Source: Nitrosomonadaceae bacterium (GTDB taxonomy: Bacteria > Pseudomonadota > Gammaproteobacteria > Burkholderiales > Nitrosomonadaceae). Taken from it: a DNA stretch of 64,000 bases. Positions 38,613 through 47,518 of the stretch are shown in pieces (within the stretch, counting starts at the first letter, position 1; the number at the start of each line of letters is the position of its first letter). The notes below the pieces were generated by a model. The model had not been told where the DNA came from. It saw only the letters and a program-made list of their open reading frames with translations, and ran no database searches. The stretch is taken from the NCBI GenBank assembly GCA_002721545.1, contig PBKR01000010.1, positions 28,713 to 92,712 of the forward strand. Direction: 5' to 3'. The translations under genes were made by a program, and so were the position numbers.

Positions 38613-40217
38613 TTGATTAGTACTGCTAATATTACCATGCAGTTTGGTGCCAAGCCATTATTTGAAAATGTTTCAGTAAAATTTGGGGACGGTAATCGCT
38701 ACGGCCTAATTGGTGCAAACGGCTGCGGGAAATCAACCTTTATGAAGATCCTGGGAGGTGATCTTAATCAGACTTCTGGCAGTGTTAGTGTAGATATAAA
38801 TGCTCGCGTAGGAAAACTTCGTCAAGACCAATTTGGTTTTGAGAAATTCCTTGTATTAGATACTGTAATGATGGGGCATGATGAATTATGGCGTGTAAAG
38901 GAAGAGCGCGATGCGATCTATGCAAACCCAGATGCTAATGAATCAGATTATATGCTTGCAGCTGAGCTTGAGACTCGATTTGGTGAGCTTGATGGGTATT
39001 CAGCAGAAGCTCGTGCTGGCGAATTATTATTAGGAGTTGGTATACCATTAAAACAGCATCAGGAACTAATGAACAAAGTTGCTCCTGGCTTAAAATTACG
39101 TGTATTACTTGCGCAAGCTTTATTCTCTAATCCAGAAATATTACTATTAGATGAGCCGACCAACAATCTTGATATCAATACAATTAGATGGTTAGAACAT
39201 ATAATTAATGCCAGTAAAAGTACCATCATAATCATCTCACATGACCGGCATTTCCTAAATAGTGTATGCACACATATGGCTGATTTAGATTATGGTGAAA
39301 TCCGTGTCTATCCGGGTAATTATGATGCTTATATGACAGCGTCAACTCAAGTCAGGCAGCGCATGCTCTCTGATAACGCAAAAAAGAAATCTCAAATAGC
39401 TGAATTACAGTCTTTTGTAAGTCGTTTCTCAGCTAATGCTTCAAAAGCAAGGCAGGCAACAAGCCGGGCAAAGCAAATAGAAAAAATAAAATTAGAAGAT
39501 GTTAAGCCTTCCAGCCGCCAATATCCCTATATCCGTTTTGAGGTAGATGAAAAAGATAAATTATATCGATTGGCTGTTTCAGTACAAAGCATTAGTAAGC
39601 ATTTTTCCGGGATGAAAAAAGCAATCTTTAAGAAATTTAGCATAAATATTGAGGCAGGTGAGAAAATTGCCATTATAGGGCCTAATGGTATAGGTAAAAC
39701 TACATTATTAAAGTCTTTATCTGGTGAACTTGAGCCAGATGAGGGAAAAATTAAATGGGCAGAAAAAGCCCGCCATAGTCACTTTAAACAAGATCATGCT
39801 ACAGACTTTGAGGTCAATTTGTCTCTTACAAAATGGATGACACAATGGAGGCAAATAACCGATGATGATCAAGACGTACGTAGCGTATTAGGTAGATTGC
39901 TATTCTCAGGTGATGAGGTCAATAAATCGGTGAAAGTAATTTCAGGTGGGGAGCAAGGGCGTATGCTATTTGGAAAACTCATGCTTGAGAAAGCTAATAT
40001 ATTACTTATGGATGAACCAACTAACCACCTTGATATGGAATCTATTGAATCACTCAATACGGCTTTAGAAAAATACTCAGGCACATTAATTTTTGTCTCT
40101 CATGATAGGGAGTTTGTTTCCTCACTTGCAACTCGTATCATTGATATGAGACCAGATGGTATCATTGATTTTAAAGGAAGCTATGAAGAATACTTATTAG
40201 ACCAAGGTGTAGAATAA
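38613..40217 (+). CDS. ABC-F ATPase, YbiT-like
   Basis: A soluble ABC-F protein of 534 residues with two ATPase domains and no membrane part; such proteins act on the ribosome. The start is a TTG after GAGGGG. Walker A motifs are GANGCGKST (34-42) and GPNGIGKTT in the second half. Walker B motifs are [12 protein letters not shown] and [11 protein letters not shown]. The N-terminal [18 protein letters not shown] pattern matches the YbiT subgroup. Function in translation under stress is inferred from the family. Confidence 0.92.
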   Translation: MISTANITMQFGAKPLFENVSVKFGDGNRYGLIGANGCGKSTFMKILGGDLNQTSGSVSVDINARVGKLRQDQFGFEKFLVLDTVMMGHDELWRVKEERDAIYANPDANESDYMLAAELETRFGELDGYSAEARAGELLLGVGIPLKQHQELMNKVAPGLKLRVLLAQALFSNPEILLLDEPTNNLDINTIRWLEHIINASKSTIIIISHDRHFLNSVCTHMADLDYGEIRVYPGNYDAYMTASTQVRQRMLSDNAKKKSQIAELQSFVSRFSANASKARQATSRAKQIEKIKLEDVKPSSRQYPYIRFEVDEKDKLYRLAVSVQSISKHFSGMKKAIFKKFSINIEAGEKIAIIGPNGIGKTTLLKSLSGELEPDEGKIKWAEKARHSHFKQDHATDFEVNLSLTKWMTQWRQITDDDQDVRSVLGRLLFSGDEVNKSVKVISGGEQGRMLFGKLMLEKANILLMDEPTNHLDMESIESLNTALEKYSGTLIFVSHDREFVSSLATRIIDMRPDGIIDFKGSYEEYLLDQGVE

Positions 40218-40315
40218 ATAATAAATTAATTGTAGTTTATTCTACTCTACCAGTAACTACATTTATCTTTATAGCCAGTAATTTTATTTGTAGCTCTAAA
40301 CATATTAAATAAATT

Positions 40316-40867
40316 CTACCCCTGCTTAGCAATAAGCAAGGCCTTCTCAAAATAACACCAGTCAAAATGTGGTCCTGGATCCGTTTTCCTTTTAGGAGCA
40401 ATATCTGAATGGCCAATAATATCTATAATTGGATAAGCTTTACTTAATTCAATTGTTAGCGTGACTAAAGATAAATATTGATCTTCACTAAATGGCGTCG
40501 TATCACTACCTTCCATTTCTACACCGACAGAAAAATCATTACAGTTTTCTCTCCCTTTCCAGAAAGATTTACCAGCATGCCATGCACGCTTATCACAAGA
40601 AACAAATTGGATAATCTCGCCATTGCGGCGGATAAAAAAGTGTGAAGATCCCTTCAAGCCTCTAACACTTTGATAGCAGGTAAGATCTGAATTAAGTTGA
40701 TTAGTAAACAAATCAATAACACCATTACCTTCAAACACATCTGGTGGCATACTGATACTATGTATTACTAATAAGTTTATTTCACTTTCTAACGGGCGCT
40801 CATCATAATTTGGCGATGAAATAAACTTCACCTCAGACATATAACCTTTGGCATCAATTTTCATCAT
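40316..40867 (-). CDS. ampD: 1,6-anhydro-N-acetylmuramyl-L-alanine amidase AmpD
   Basis: Cytoplasmic zinc amidase that recycles cell wall fragments. It has 183 residues. The fold shows the first zinc His in LLVIHSISMPPD (His36), WHAGKSFWKGRENCNDFSVG in the middle, and the C-terminal GHSDIAPKRKTDPGPHFDW with zinc ligands His and Asp. These are AmpD residues rather than AmiD. There is no signal peptide, as expected. It is convergent with the ABC-F gene. Confidence 0.93.
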   Translation of the reverse strand: MMKIDAKGYMSEVKFISSPNYDERPLESEINLLVIHSISMPPDVFEGNGVIDLFTNQLNSDLTCYQSVRGLKGSSHFFIRRNGEIIQFVSCDKRAWHAGKSFWKGRENCNDFSVGVEMEGSDTTPFSEDQYLSLVTLTIELSKAYPIIDIIGHSDIAPKRKTDPGPHFDWCYFEKALLIAKQG

Positions 40868-41152
40868 ATAGCCTTCTGCTTCGCATGATAAATAGAACTA
40901 AAGCAAAACATGCCTAATTAAAATAAATTATTTAATCATTAAATCCCAACCACTTAATTCTATTGCATATATAACTGAAAATATAACATGATTAATACGA
41001 TGCTAATAAAATCAATAATATATATTGAATTATTTTATTCTTATATATGCCTGTAATTAAAAAATAACAATTATCATAAAATTTTACTAAACCATAAATT
41101 TATTTTTAATAAGAAATTTTATGGCAAATAATGATTTATAAAGATTCATTAT
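40868..41152. other. Spacer between ampD and the vWA operon, no gene seen
   Basis: About 285 bp of AT-rich sequence. An imperfect hairpin near 41091-41121 may serve as the operon terminator on the minus strand, but the stem has an unpaired base and low GC. Confidence 0.35.
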
Positions 41153-42109
41153 CTATCTAATAGGTAGGGCAATGAAAGTTCCATTATTTCTTTTAGTTAA
41201 TTCTCGCATCAAAATACCAAACCGATCCGTTGTATACTGAGAAGGAAAAGCAATAGCGTGAATCTTGGCTATACGCCTCCCATCTTTCTGAGCCTTATTA
41301 TTTCTTGTAATGTTCGCAATGACACTATCATAAGAGTCACCAGTATAATCATCACCAAAGACGTAAATTGAAATTGTATGCCCTGGTTTCTTATATTTTT
41401 TTAATGCGATCAGTATGCCCTCTTTAGGGCTGCTGTTAGATGCACTTTGCCATACTTTAAATAATTTCATCACGCTTTTGCGTCGAAACGGTATATCAGG
41501 AATCCATTTACCTTCATAACCTGCATGAATAGAGCGGCCTTGATCATCCAAAATCTGGAATCCTTTTACTTGAGGATGGATAGTTAAAATATTGATTATT
41601 TCTTGTGTGACTCGACTCCATATAGTCTTCATACTGCCAGATGTATCAATCACAAAAACAACATAATCACTATCCACAGGAATACCACCCACTTCATCAT
41701 CACGCTTAAGATTACTAGTAGCTGGCGCGATTGATATCCTTGCTAAGCTAGACTGAACCAAAGAAAGCCCATCTAAATCACTAGCTAATTCTTTTTCTTC
41801 AATTTCTTTTGTGCGAATATTATCTAAGAAAGATTGTGTTGCTCTATTTAAATTTCTACTATCCTCTAACTGAATTTTATTCATCTCTTTTTGTTGCTCA
41901 ATTTTTGCTAATAGACTGTTTAACTGTCTCTGTAACGCAATTATCTGACTAAACTGAATCTCTACTTGCTCAACCTTCAATTCAGGAACATCTCTATCCG
42001 TATGAGAAATCAGTACTAGAAGAATTATTGCACCAAACCCGCAAGTAATAATATCCAAGAATGAAAGGCTCAACACTTCAAAATTTTTTTTCTTTATTTT
42101 CATGGCCAA
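41153..42109 (-). CDS. vWA-domain protein with ExbD-like N-terminal helix (second vWA gene)
   Basis: A 318-residue membrane-anchored protein. A basic N-terminus precedes one transmembrane helix (about 14-35) that starts SFLDIITCGFGA and carries Asp19, as in ExbD/TolR. A coiled-coil-like Gln/Glu/Lys stretch runs from about 45 to 110. A von Willebrand A domain follows with the MIDAS motif DTSGSM at 155-160. The expected second MIDAS residue (a Thr) is not obvious, so metal binding may be altered. It overlaps the upstream vWA gene by 10 bp. Inferred: periplasmic vWA domain moved or gated by the adjacent channel protein. Function unknown. Confidence 0.82.
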   Translation of the reverse strand: MAMKIKKKNFEVLSLSFLDIITCGFGAIILLVLISHTDRDVPELKVEQVEIQFSQIIALQRQLNSLLAKIEQQKEMNKIQLEDSRNLNRATQSFLDNIRTKEIEEKELASDLDGLSLVQSSLARISIAPATSNLKRDDEVGGIPVDSDYVVFVIDTSGSMKTIWSRVTQEIINILTIHPQVKGFQILDDQGRSIHAGYEGKWIPDIPFRRKSVMKLFKVWQSASNSSPKEGILIALKKYKKPGHTISIYVFGDDYTGDSYDSVIANITRNNKAQKDGRRIAKIHAIAFPSQYTTDRFGILMRELTKRNNGTFIALPIR

Positions 42110-43161
42110 TTCTCCGCAGGACTTATGACCAGACCACCTGTAGCAGCTGCCCAGCTCCAGTATTCATTTACAGCATCTGGATCGCCTTCAATCGGCAATA
42201 AAATAATATTGATTTTCAAACCAGTCAGACTGGCATCATTAATAGATTGTCTAAACAATTCTACCCGGCACTCACCTGAAATTGATTTAGATTTTCCAAG
42301 CAATGAACTGCACTCAGACAAAGGATTTACGTGGGTATAATTTGAACCACCAGCAGTAGGCAAACCATCTGTAATAATATAAAGGTCTGTTGCATTTAAT
42401 CTAGATACAGCTTGCAACCCCTTATAAAGATTAGTTGCGCCAGAAGGAACAATAGAATCTAATTCTTTATAAAAATCATTAAGAACTTCATCAGTAGTAA
42501 CTGATAACCATTTTGACTTACCAAGATAGTGTATTGAGTCATTAAAAGCAATTATACTTAACTGGCTCTTTTTAGGAGCCCGCGCAAGAAACCAACGAGC
42601 TATTTTTTTTGTCCGGAGCCATTTAGGCCCTTGTTTCTTATTTTGAATAGAACTATTTTTTCTTTTAATAATATTTAATAATTTTTCATCAGTCATTGAA
42701 GCGCTACTATCAACCAACAACACAATACGCTGACCTTCAACTTTTAAACCAATCAGATAATTCTCTTCACCACCGCGGTCATCTTGTATAAGATCACTCT
42801 TCTGTCTTATTGCGCTTGTAGCAATACTATTCTTCAGAGAAACTAACTCTCTCTTCTTATTATTAAGATTAAGCTCTTTCTGTGCAAATTCTTGCTTAAT
42901 CAATGCAAGATTCTCTTCTAACTTCTTTATTTTCTCAGTCTCAGACTGAGATACATTATGCAGTTGATCAAGCATCTGCTGCAATTTTACTTGCTTTGAT
43001 TCAAGTAATTGAACCTCCTCAATTAAATGATTAGACTCAGCATCAGAATCGCTCGCATCAAATTTAACTAAGATAAATACAAGCACCATAGCACCTAGCC
43101 CACATGCCATTATGTCAAGAAATGCGAGATTAAAACCTGCTGATCGACGGCTCCTTTTCAC
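42100..43161 (-). CDS. vWA-domain protein with ExbD-like N-terminal helix (first vWA gene)
   Basis: A 353-residue protein built like its neighbour: a basic start, a single helix (about 11-33) with the Asp in FLDIMACGLGAM (Asp16), a long coiled coil (about 45-115) and a vWA domain. The MIDAS is more complete here: DSSAS at 151-155, Thr243 in SGATNL, and Asp265 in IITDGLP. The pattern of one helix with a near-N-terminal Asp resembles ExbD, TolR and MotB. It begins 11 bp after the channel gene. The link between proton channel and vWA domain is my inference from architecture and gene order. Confidence 0.85.
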   Translation of the reverse strand: MKRSRRSAGFNLAFLDIMACGLGAMVLVFILVKFDASDSDAESNHLIEEVQLLESKQVKLQQMLDQLHNVSQSETEKIKKLEENLALIKQEFAQKELNLNNKKRELVSLKNSIATSAIRQKSDLIQDDRGGEENYLIGLKVEGQRIVLLVDSSASMTDEKLLNIIKRKNSSIQNKKQGPKWLRTKKIARWFLARAPKKSQLSIIAFNDSIHYLGKSKWLSVTTDEVLNDFYKELDSIVPSGATNLYKGLQAVSRLNATDLYIITDGLPTAGGSNYTHVNPLSECSSLLGKSKSISGECRVELFRQSINDASLTGLKINIILLPIEGDPDAVNEYWSWAAATGGLVISPAENWP

Positions 43162-43172
43162 AGATTAATTAA

Positions 43173-43928
43173 TTATTTAATACGAGCAAGTAAATACTGA
43201 TCACAATAAGACTGGATATCAACAAGTTGTCCATCCTGAAGACGTTGTAATTGATGGAACATAAACATGAGAAATATACTAATTAATAAAGCTACAAGCG
43301 TAGAGTTAAAAGCCACACCAAGACTATTTGTCATGCCAGCAATATCACCTATAAGTGCCTTGTCAGCTAGAGACAGAGCTTCACCAATACCACGTACTGT
43401 TCCAATAAATCCAATAGAGGGCACTGCCCAGATCAGATAACGAATCATCGAGTTTTCAGCATCTTGGCGGACAGAAAGAGCCTCTACACAACTTTCTATA
43501 GCATCAGATAAATTCTGTACATTTTTGGTACCTGCGTAACGCCATAAAGTAGTACGCAACGTCTGTATTAAGGGCGTAGAGATATGATCAGCAGAAAGTT
43601 CCGCGTCAAGTCGTTTAATGACTTCCTCTGCATCAAAGTCTCCTCCTTTTATTTCTTCTACTATATCGACTGTATAAAGATATTTACTGCGCAAAATATT
43701 GCGACACTTACTTAAGATCAGGAAACTTCCCCAGAACATCAATATTATACAAATTTCTTGCTCGTAATCTTTAATAACAACGATCAAATCACGAGGTGCA
43801 GATTGGCCAGCTTGTCTCGCCATCTCAAGTATAAGATCAGCCTCAGGACGAACATAACCGATATAAGCTAGGTGCACTAAAATAGCTGAAATAATTAACA
43901 CAAGAAAATTTTTCATAGCATCAGACAT
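43173..43928 (-). CDS. MotA/TolQ/ExbB-family channel protein
   Basis: A 251-residue inner-membrane protein with four predicted helices at about 7-25, 58-73, 161-183 and 201-224. The last two carry the family's conserved core: PSIGFIGTVRGIGEAL (170-185) and GVAFNSTLVALL (204-215). Both resemble ExbB/TolQ helices that line the ion path. A soluble stretch of about 85 residues sits between helices 2 and 3. It lies between a 48-residue membrane protein and the two ExbD-like vWA genes, so it should be the stator of this operon. Confidence 0.88.
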   Translation of the reverse strand: MSDAMKNFLVLIISAILVHLAYIGYVRPEADLILEMARQAGQSAPRDLIVVIKDYEQEICIILMFWGSFLILSKCRNILRSKYLYTVDIVEEIKGGDFDAEEVIKRLDAELSADHISTPLIQTLRTTLWRYAGTKNVQNLSDAIESCVEALSVRQDAENSMIRYLIWAVPSIGFIGTVRGIGEALSLADKALIGDIAGMTNSLGVAFNSTLVALLISIFLMFMFHQLQRLQDGQLVDIQSYCDQYLLARIK

Positions 43929-43929
43929 A

Positions 43930-44076
43930 TTAAATATCCACAGGAAAAGATGTAGGAGAGCTTAGACTAATAATAGGCACGACTGCATACACGGTTGCTG
44001 CTGTAATCAAAAAAACTATCATCATTAAAGCCCATTGGGTACTTTTTTTATATAATGATCTTTTTAACTTACTCAT
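43930..44076 (-). CDS. 48-residue single-pass membrane protein
   Basis: A short gene translated from an ATG with an excellent AGGAGG-type Shine-Dalgarno (TGGAGGAAAAA). The protein starts with a basic segment (MSKLKRSLYKKSTQW), then a hydrophobic helix at about 16-36, then a short polar tail ending in VDI. Its start overlaps the stop of the PEGA/FGE-like gene by 8 bp, and its stop is 1 base from the channel gene's ATG. The spacing, ribosome site and topology argue for a real subunit. I recognise no family. Confidence 0.75.
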   Translation of the reverse strand: MSKLKRSLYKKSTQWALMMIVFLITAATVYAVVPIISLSSPTSFPVDI

Positions 44077-46099
44077 TTTTTCCTCCATAAAGATAACGGC
44101 CCACTCGAAATCCTACGTCATCACGCCCTGTATTCGTCAATCCCTCCCTAAATGATGGACGAAGCATAGTAATTGAACCAGAGCGGAAATTAGCCCCTTT
44201 AACTACATGTAACTGCCCGCTTTCTTCGCCCAATGGGTTCACTAAAATCGCATCCCCTATTGGTGGTATAGCCGAATAAACATCATGCACCCATTCACTC
44301 ACATTACCAGCAATATCATAAAGACCAGATGGCTCTTTATTAAAGCTACCTACTGGCGCAGTACCCACATAACCATCATTATAGCTAGGCACATAAAAAT
44401 TCATTTTACCTTTAGCACTTTCATCTGAGATATTAGCTGTATTGTGAGGAATACTTATCTCATCTCCCCATGAAAAAATGGTTTGTTTTGCTTTTCCTGC
44501 CTTACGTGACAGCCATTCCCATTCTGCTTCACTAAGCAACCGATAACCATCAGTATTTTTATTAAACCCTATTACTCTCTTATTCTCAATCTTATAGAAA
44601 GCCTGTAACCCTTCATTCTTGCTGAGCCAATTACAGAAAGATGCAGCTTCATTCCAATCAATAGAAATTACAGGTGCATTATCTGCACCTAAAGATTTTC
44701 TTAAACTTGGTTTAAATTTTCCATACTGACTATTTGTTATCTCAAAAATACTAGCATAAAATGATTTAGATAAATTAATCCTTTTCTGAAACTCATTTGC
44801 ACGTTGACCTTTCTGAGAACGTGGCGCCCCCATTTCAAAATCACCTGGCTTTATAAATAATTTTAATTTAATTCCAGCCTGATTAGTCATCTCTCTAGGC
44901 GCCTCTTGTAATCGAGCCTGATATTCCGTGAGTAATTTAACTGATACTTTTTGAGAAAATTTCGCTGTTGGATTTACAATTTTGGTTACTGATCTGTACC
45001 CTTCTTTTTTGAAGACAATATTCTGAGTTATTGCTGGAAGATTAACAGCAATAGAGCTGTTACTATAAATTTTATTATTAATCCATATCTCTGCAGGTGG
45101 AGATGAAGAAATCATAACTTTGCCAAATTCTGGCTCTAGCTGAAAAGATATCTCTTTTTCTTGGTCTGATAATAATTTAATTTTTTTAGTAATCGGATAA
45201 TAACCATATTTCATATAAGTCAATCTATGTTCAACATCCGTGCTGAGAAAAAGTGGCCCCTTGGATAAGCTACCATTTACAATAAGTTTCCCACCTTCCG
45301 GGGATAGTTTAGGAATAACCTTTGCCTTTATTCTGGTAAGCTGATAACTACGTTTTAAATTTGATTTAGTATGAGTAACCTCAAGTTTATCAATTAGATC
45401 AACAAAATTATCAGCTGTAATACGTAAAGAATATATCCCGCCATTCTGACTATTCACTAAAGGTGTTTTACCGATAAACTTATCATTAAGAAAAACATTA
45501 GCACCATGAGGACTTGAGGAAACGTCAAGCCTGCCATTAACTGGTTGTAAATCAATTTGTAGCTTAGTTTTCTTGTTCCTATTTATTTTTACCATTAATT
45601 CTTTAGGTAGAAAAAAAGGATTATCAATATTAATAGTGTAAGTTCCTGCTTCTAATTCTTGATCCAACATAGCAGAACGTGCAACATCTCGACTATTAAT
45701 TTTCCATGACGTATTTGCAACATTCTCTTTATTTCCCAATATGCTTATAACAAGCTTGCCAGGTAACTCAGATAACTCCAGAGGGAAATTTTTACCTAGA
45801 TATACAGATCCTATAGTTACTGTAGTATCATTAAAACCAGGTGAAGATACTTTAATAATTGGGTTCCCAGAGATTGAGTACACCACATCACGTATGCTAA
45901 AACTAAAATTATCAACTACACTAATTCTAGCTAATTGACCTGCCTCTAAGGGCAAAACCTCTATTCTTGTTCCACGAGAATAAATAAGAAATATAATAGT
46001 AAAGAAGAAAAAACCAATAATTATTAAAGAAAAAATACTATACTTTTTTAATTGTCTAGTTTTTGCGCTTTCTAATTTTTTATTAAATTGATTCATCAC
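44069..46099 (-). CDS. Membrane-anchored PEGA-repeat protein with C-terminal FGE-sulfatase-like (SUMF1) domain
   Basis: A 676-residue protein. A helix at about 21-40 anchors it, with the rest probably periplasmic. At least two PEGA repeats follow: one with VSSSPHGANVFLNDKFIGKTPL (about residue 195), the other with ISSSPPAEIWINN (about 330). Residues 409-668 form an SUMF1/FGE fold, with GDFEMGAP, EITNSQYGKF, RLLSEAEWEWL, GLYDIAGNVSEW and VGFRVGR. The catalytic Cys pair of true FGE is absent from the final segment, so it is probably structural or ligand-binding. The gene overlaps its upstream neighbour by 17 bp. Confidence 0.9.
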   Translation of the reverse strand: MMNQFNKKLESAKTRQLKKYSIFSLIIIGFFFFTIIFLIYSRGTRIEVLPLEAGQLARISVVDNFSFSIRDVVYSISGNPIIKVSSPGFNDTTVTIGSVYLGKNFPLELSELPGKLVISILGNKENVANTSWKINSRDVARSAMLDQELEAGTYTINIDNPFFLPKELMVKINRNKKTKLQIDLQPVNGRLDVSSSPHGANVFLNDKFIGKTPLVNSQNGGIYSLRITADNFVDLIDKLEVTHTKSNLKRSYQLTRIKAKVIPKLSPEGGKLIVNGSLSKGPLFLSTDVEHRLTYMKYGYYPITKKIKLLSDQEKEISFQLEPEFGKVMISSSPPAEIWINNKIYSNSSIAVNLPAITQNIVFKKEGYRSVTKIVNPTAKFSQKVSVKLLTEYQARLQEAPREMTNQAGIKLKLFIKPGDFEMGAPRSQKGQRANEFQKRINLSKSFYASIFEITNSQYGKFKPSLRKSLGADNAPVISIDWNEAASFCNWLSKNEGLQAFYKIENKRVIGFNKNTDGYRLLSEAEWEWLSRKAGKAKQTIFSWGDEISIPHNTANISDESAKGKMNFYVPSYNDGYVGTAPVGSFNKEPSGLYDIAGNVSEWVHDVYSAIPPIGDAILVNPLGEESGQLHVVKGANFRSGSITMLRPSFREGLTNTGRDDVGFRVGRYLYGGKNE

Positions 46100-47504
46100 A
46101 AACTATGCTGACACGATAATTATTCTGATCATGCGGAATTGATATTTTCAATAATTTTGACTTAAAGCCTGTGCGCGCGCCCTCGAAAGTATAATCCCCT
46201 GGCTTTAAATGAATTATTTTATGAAAAATTTTACCTAGTTTTCCTATGCCTCTTACTTGAATATTAGTCATGTTATCGGAGATTACCGTTATAGGAATCA
46301 ACCGATTAAATAATACGATCAAATTGTTCAATTGCTCTATTTTATTCTTTATTCCAGCACTATATCTTGAAAATTGTTCTGCTTGGCTTATAGCTTTCTT
46401 TGCCTCACTTAGAACGCTATTATCAGAAAGTCGACTAGGAGATTCTAAATATTGATTAATAGCTAAGTGAATCTCAAGAATTTTATTGGCCCTTTTTATA
46501 CCCACAATTGCTATTTCATTATCTGGCATATCTTTCATTACTTGCATATAGTTCGACTTTGCTTGTTCCCAATTATCCTCTCTAATAGCCTGTTCAATTT
46601 GCTTAAATGCAAGATCGATTCTGTATAATCTTTCTTTAGCTAGTAGCTGTTTCAAAAAAACTGTAAGCTCTATTCGATCTGGATAAATCTCTTTTGCCTT
46701 CTGGTAATGATATCTTGCCTCTTTAAATTTATGATTCTCTATTTTAGAGAATCCTGTTGAAATATGATTTTCAAAATCTTTATTTTTAATTATTTTCTTT
46801 AATAATTTTATACGTTGAACTTCCACTGGTCGATTTGGATTCATTTTTAGAATCGACTCTAAAAAATTATGTTCTTTTAACAAATTATTTTCGATACGAG
46901 CTAACTTTGCCTTACTTAAAAGTGGAAGAATCTGCTGAAGATTATCGATATCTTGTTGAAGTGATTGAGCTTCTGTAGATTTTGGGGAAACTATTAATGC
47001 CCTTTTAATATGTAACTTAGCTTCCTTATAGTAATCATCTGAAAAAAATAAAGTGGCTTTTTCTATATTCTCTTTAAAAATTTTTTCTGATTTATGCAAA
47101 ATTGCTAATGTTTTAGTTGTTAATAATTTAATACTATTTAGTGCATTAAGATAATTGCTATTACTAAAACTGAGCATCATATTCTTATGTAACTCATTAA
47201 TCTCATATAAAGCGTCTGGATCCCAATTCTTAAGATTTGACTCCTGAATACGGGGCTTTAAACCATCATTATATTTTTGTAATAACCCTTTGAATTCTTG
47301 CCTTATTTTATCTATATCTGAACTTGATGGTTCTTTGATTTTAGCTTCTTGAATAGGTATATCATTTAACTCAGTAAATTTATGATATGGGATATTTTCT
47401 AATAGAAGAATACTAACAACAATAACCAGAAATAATCCTATTATTGTTTTTTCTATTAATCTAACATGACGCTGTCGCGCATTCCCAAGTTTTTTTTCAA
47501 GCAC
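46083..47504 (-). CDS. Membrane-anchored TPR-like helical protein
   Basis: A 473-residue protein with one helix at about 19-36, then a mainly helical, Lys/Glu/Asn-rich body. TPR-like patterns recur, for example DDYYKEAKLHIKRALIVSP, HKFKEARYHYQKAKEIYPD and DNWEQAKSNYMQVMKDMPD. A C-terminal part of about 90 residues, with IQVRGIGKLGKI and LKPGDYTFEGARTGF, looks like a PEGA-type beta domain. It would be a periplasmic scaffold. It overlaps the PEGA/FGE-like gene by 17 bp. Confidence 0.75.
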   Translation of the reverse strand: MLEKKLGNARQRHVRLIEKTIIGLFLVIVVSILLLENIPYHKFTELNDIPIQEAKIKEPSSSDIDKIRQEFKGLLQKYNDGLKPRIQESNLKNWDPDALYEINELHKNMMLSFSNSNYLNALNSIKLLTTKTLAILHKSEKIFKENIEKATLFFSDDYYKEAKLHIKRALIVSPKSTEAQSLQQDIDNLQQILPLLSKAKLARIENNLLKEHNFLESILKMNPNRPVEVQRIKLLKKIIKNKDFENHISTGFSKIENHKFKEARYHYQKAKEIYPDRIELTVFLKQLLAKERLYRIDLAFKQIEQAIREDNWEQAKSNYMQVMKDMPDNEIAIVGIKRANKILEIHLAINQYLESPSRLSDNSVLSEAKKAISQAEQFSRYSAGIKNKIEQLNNLIVLFNRLIPITVISDNMTNIQVRGIGKLGKIFHKIIHLKPGDYTFEGARTGFKSKLLKISIPHDQNNYRVSIVCDESI

Positions 47505-47518
47505 GTTATTTTAAATAA

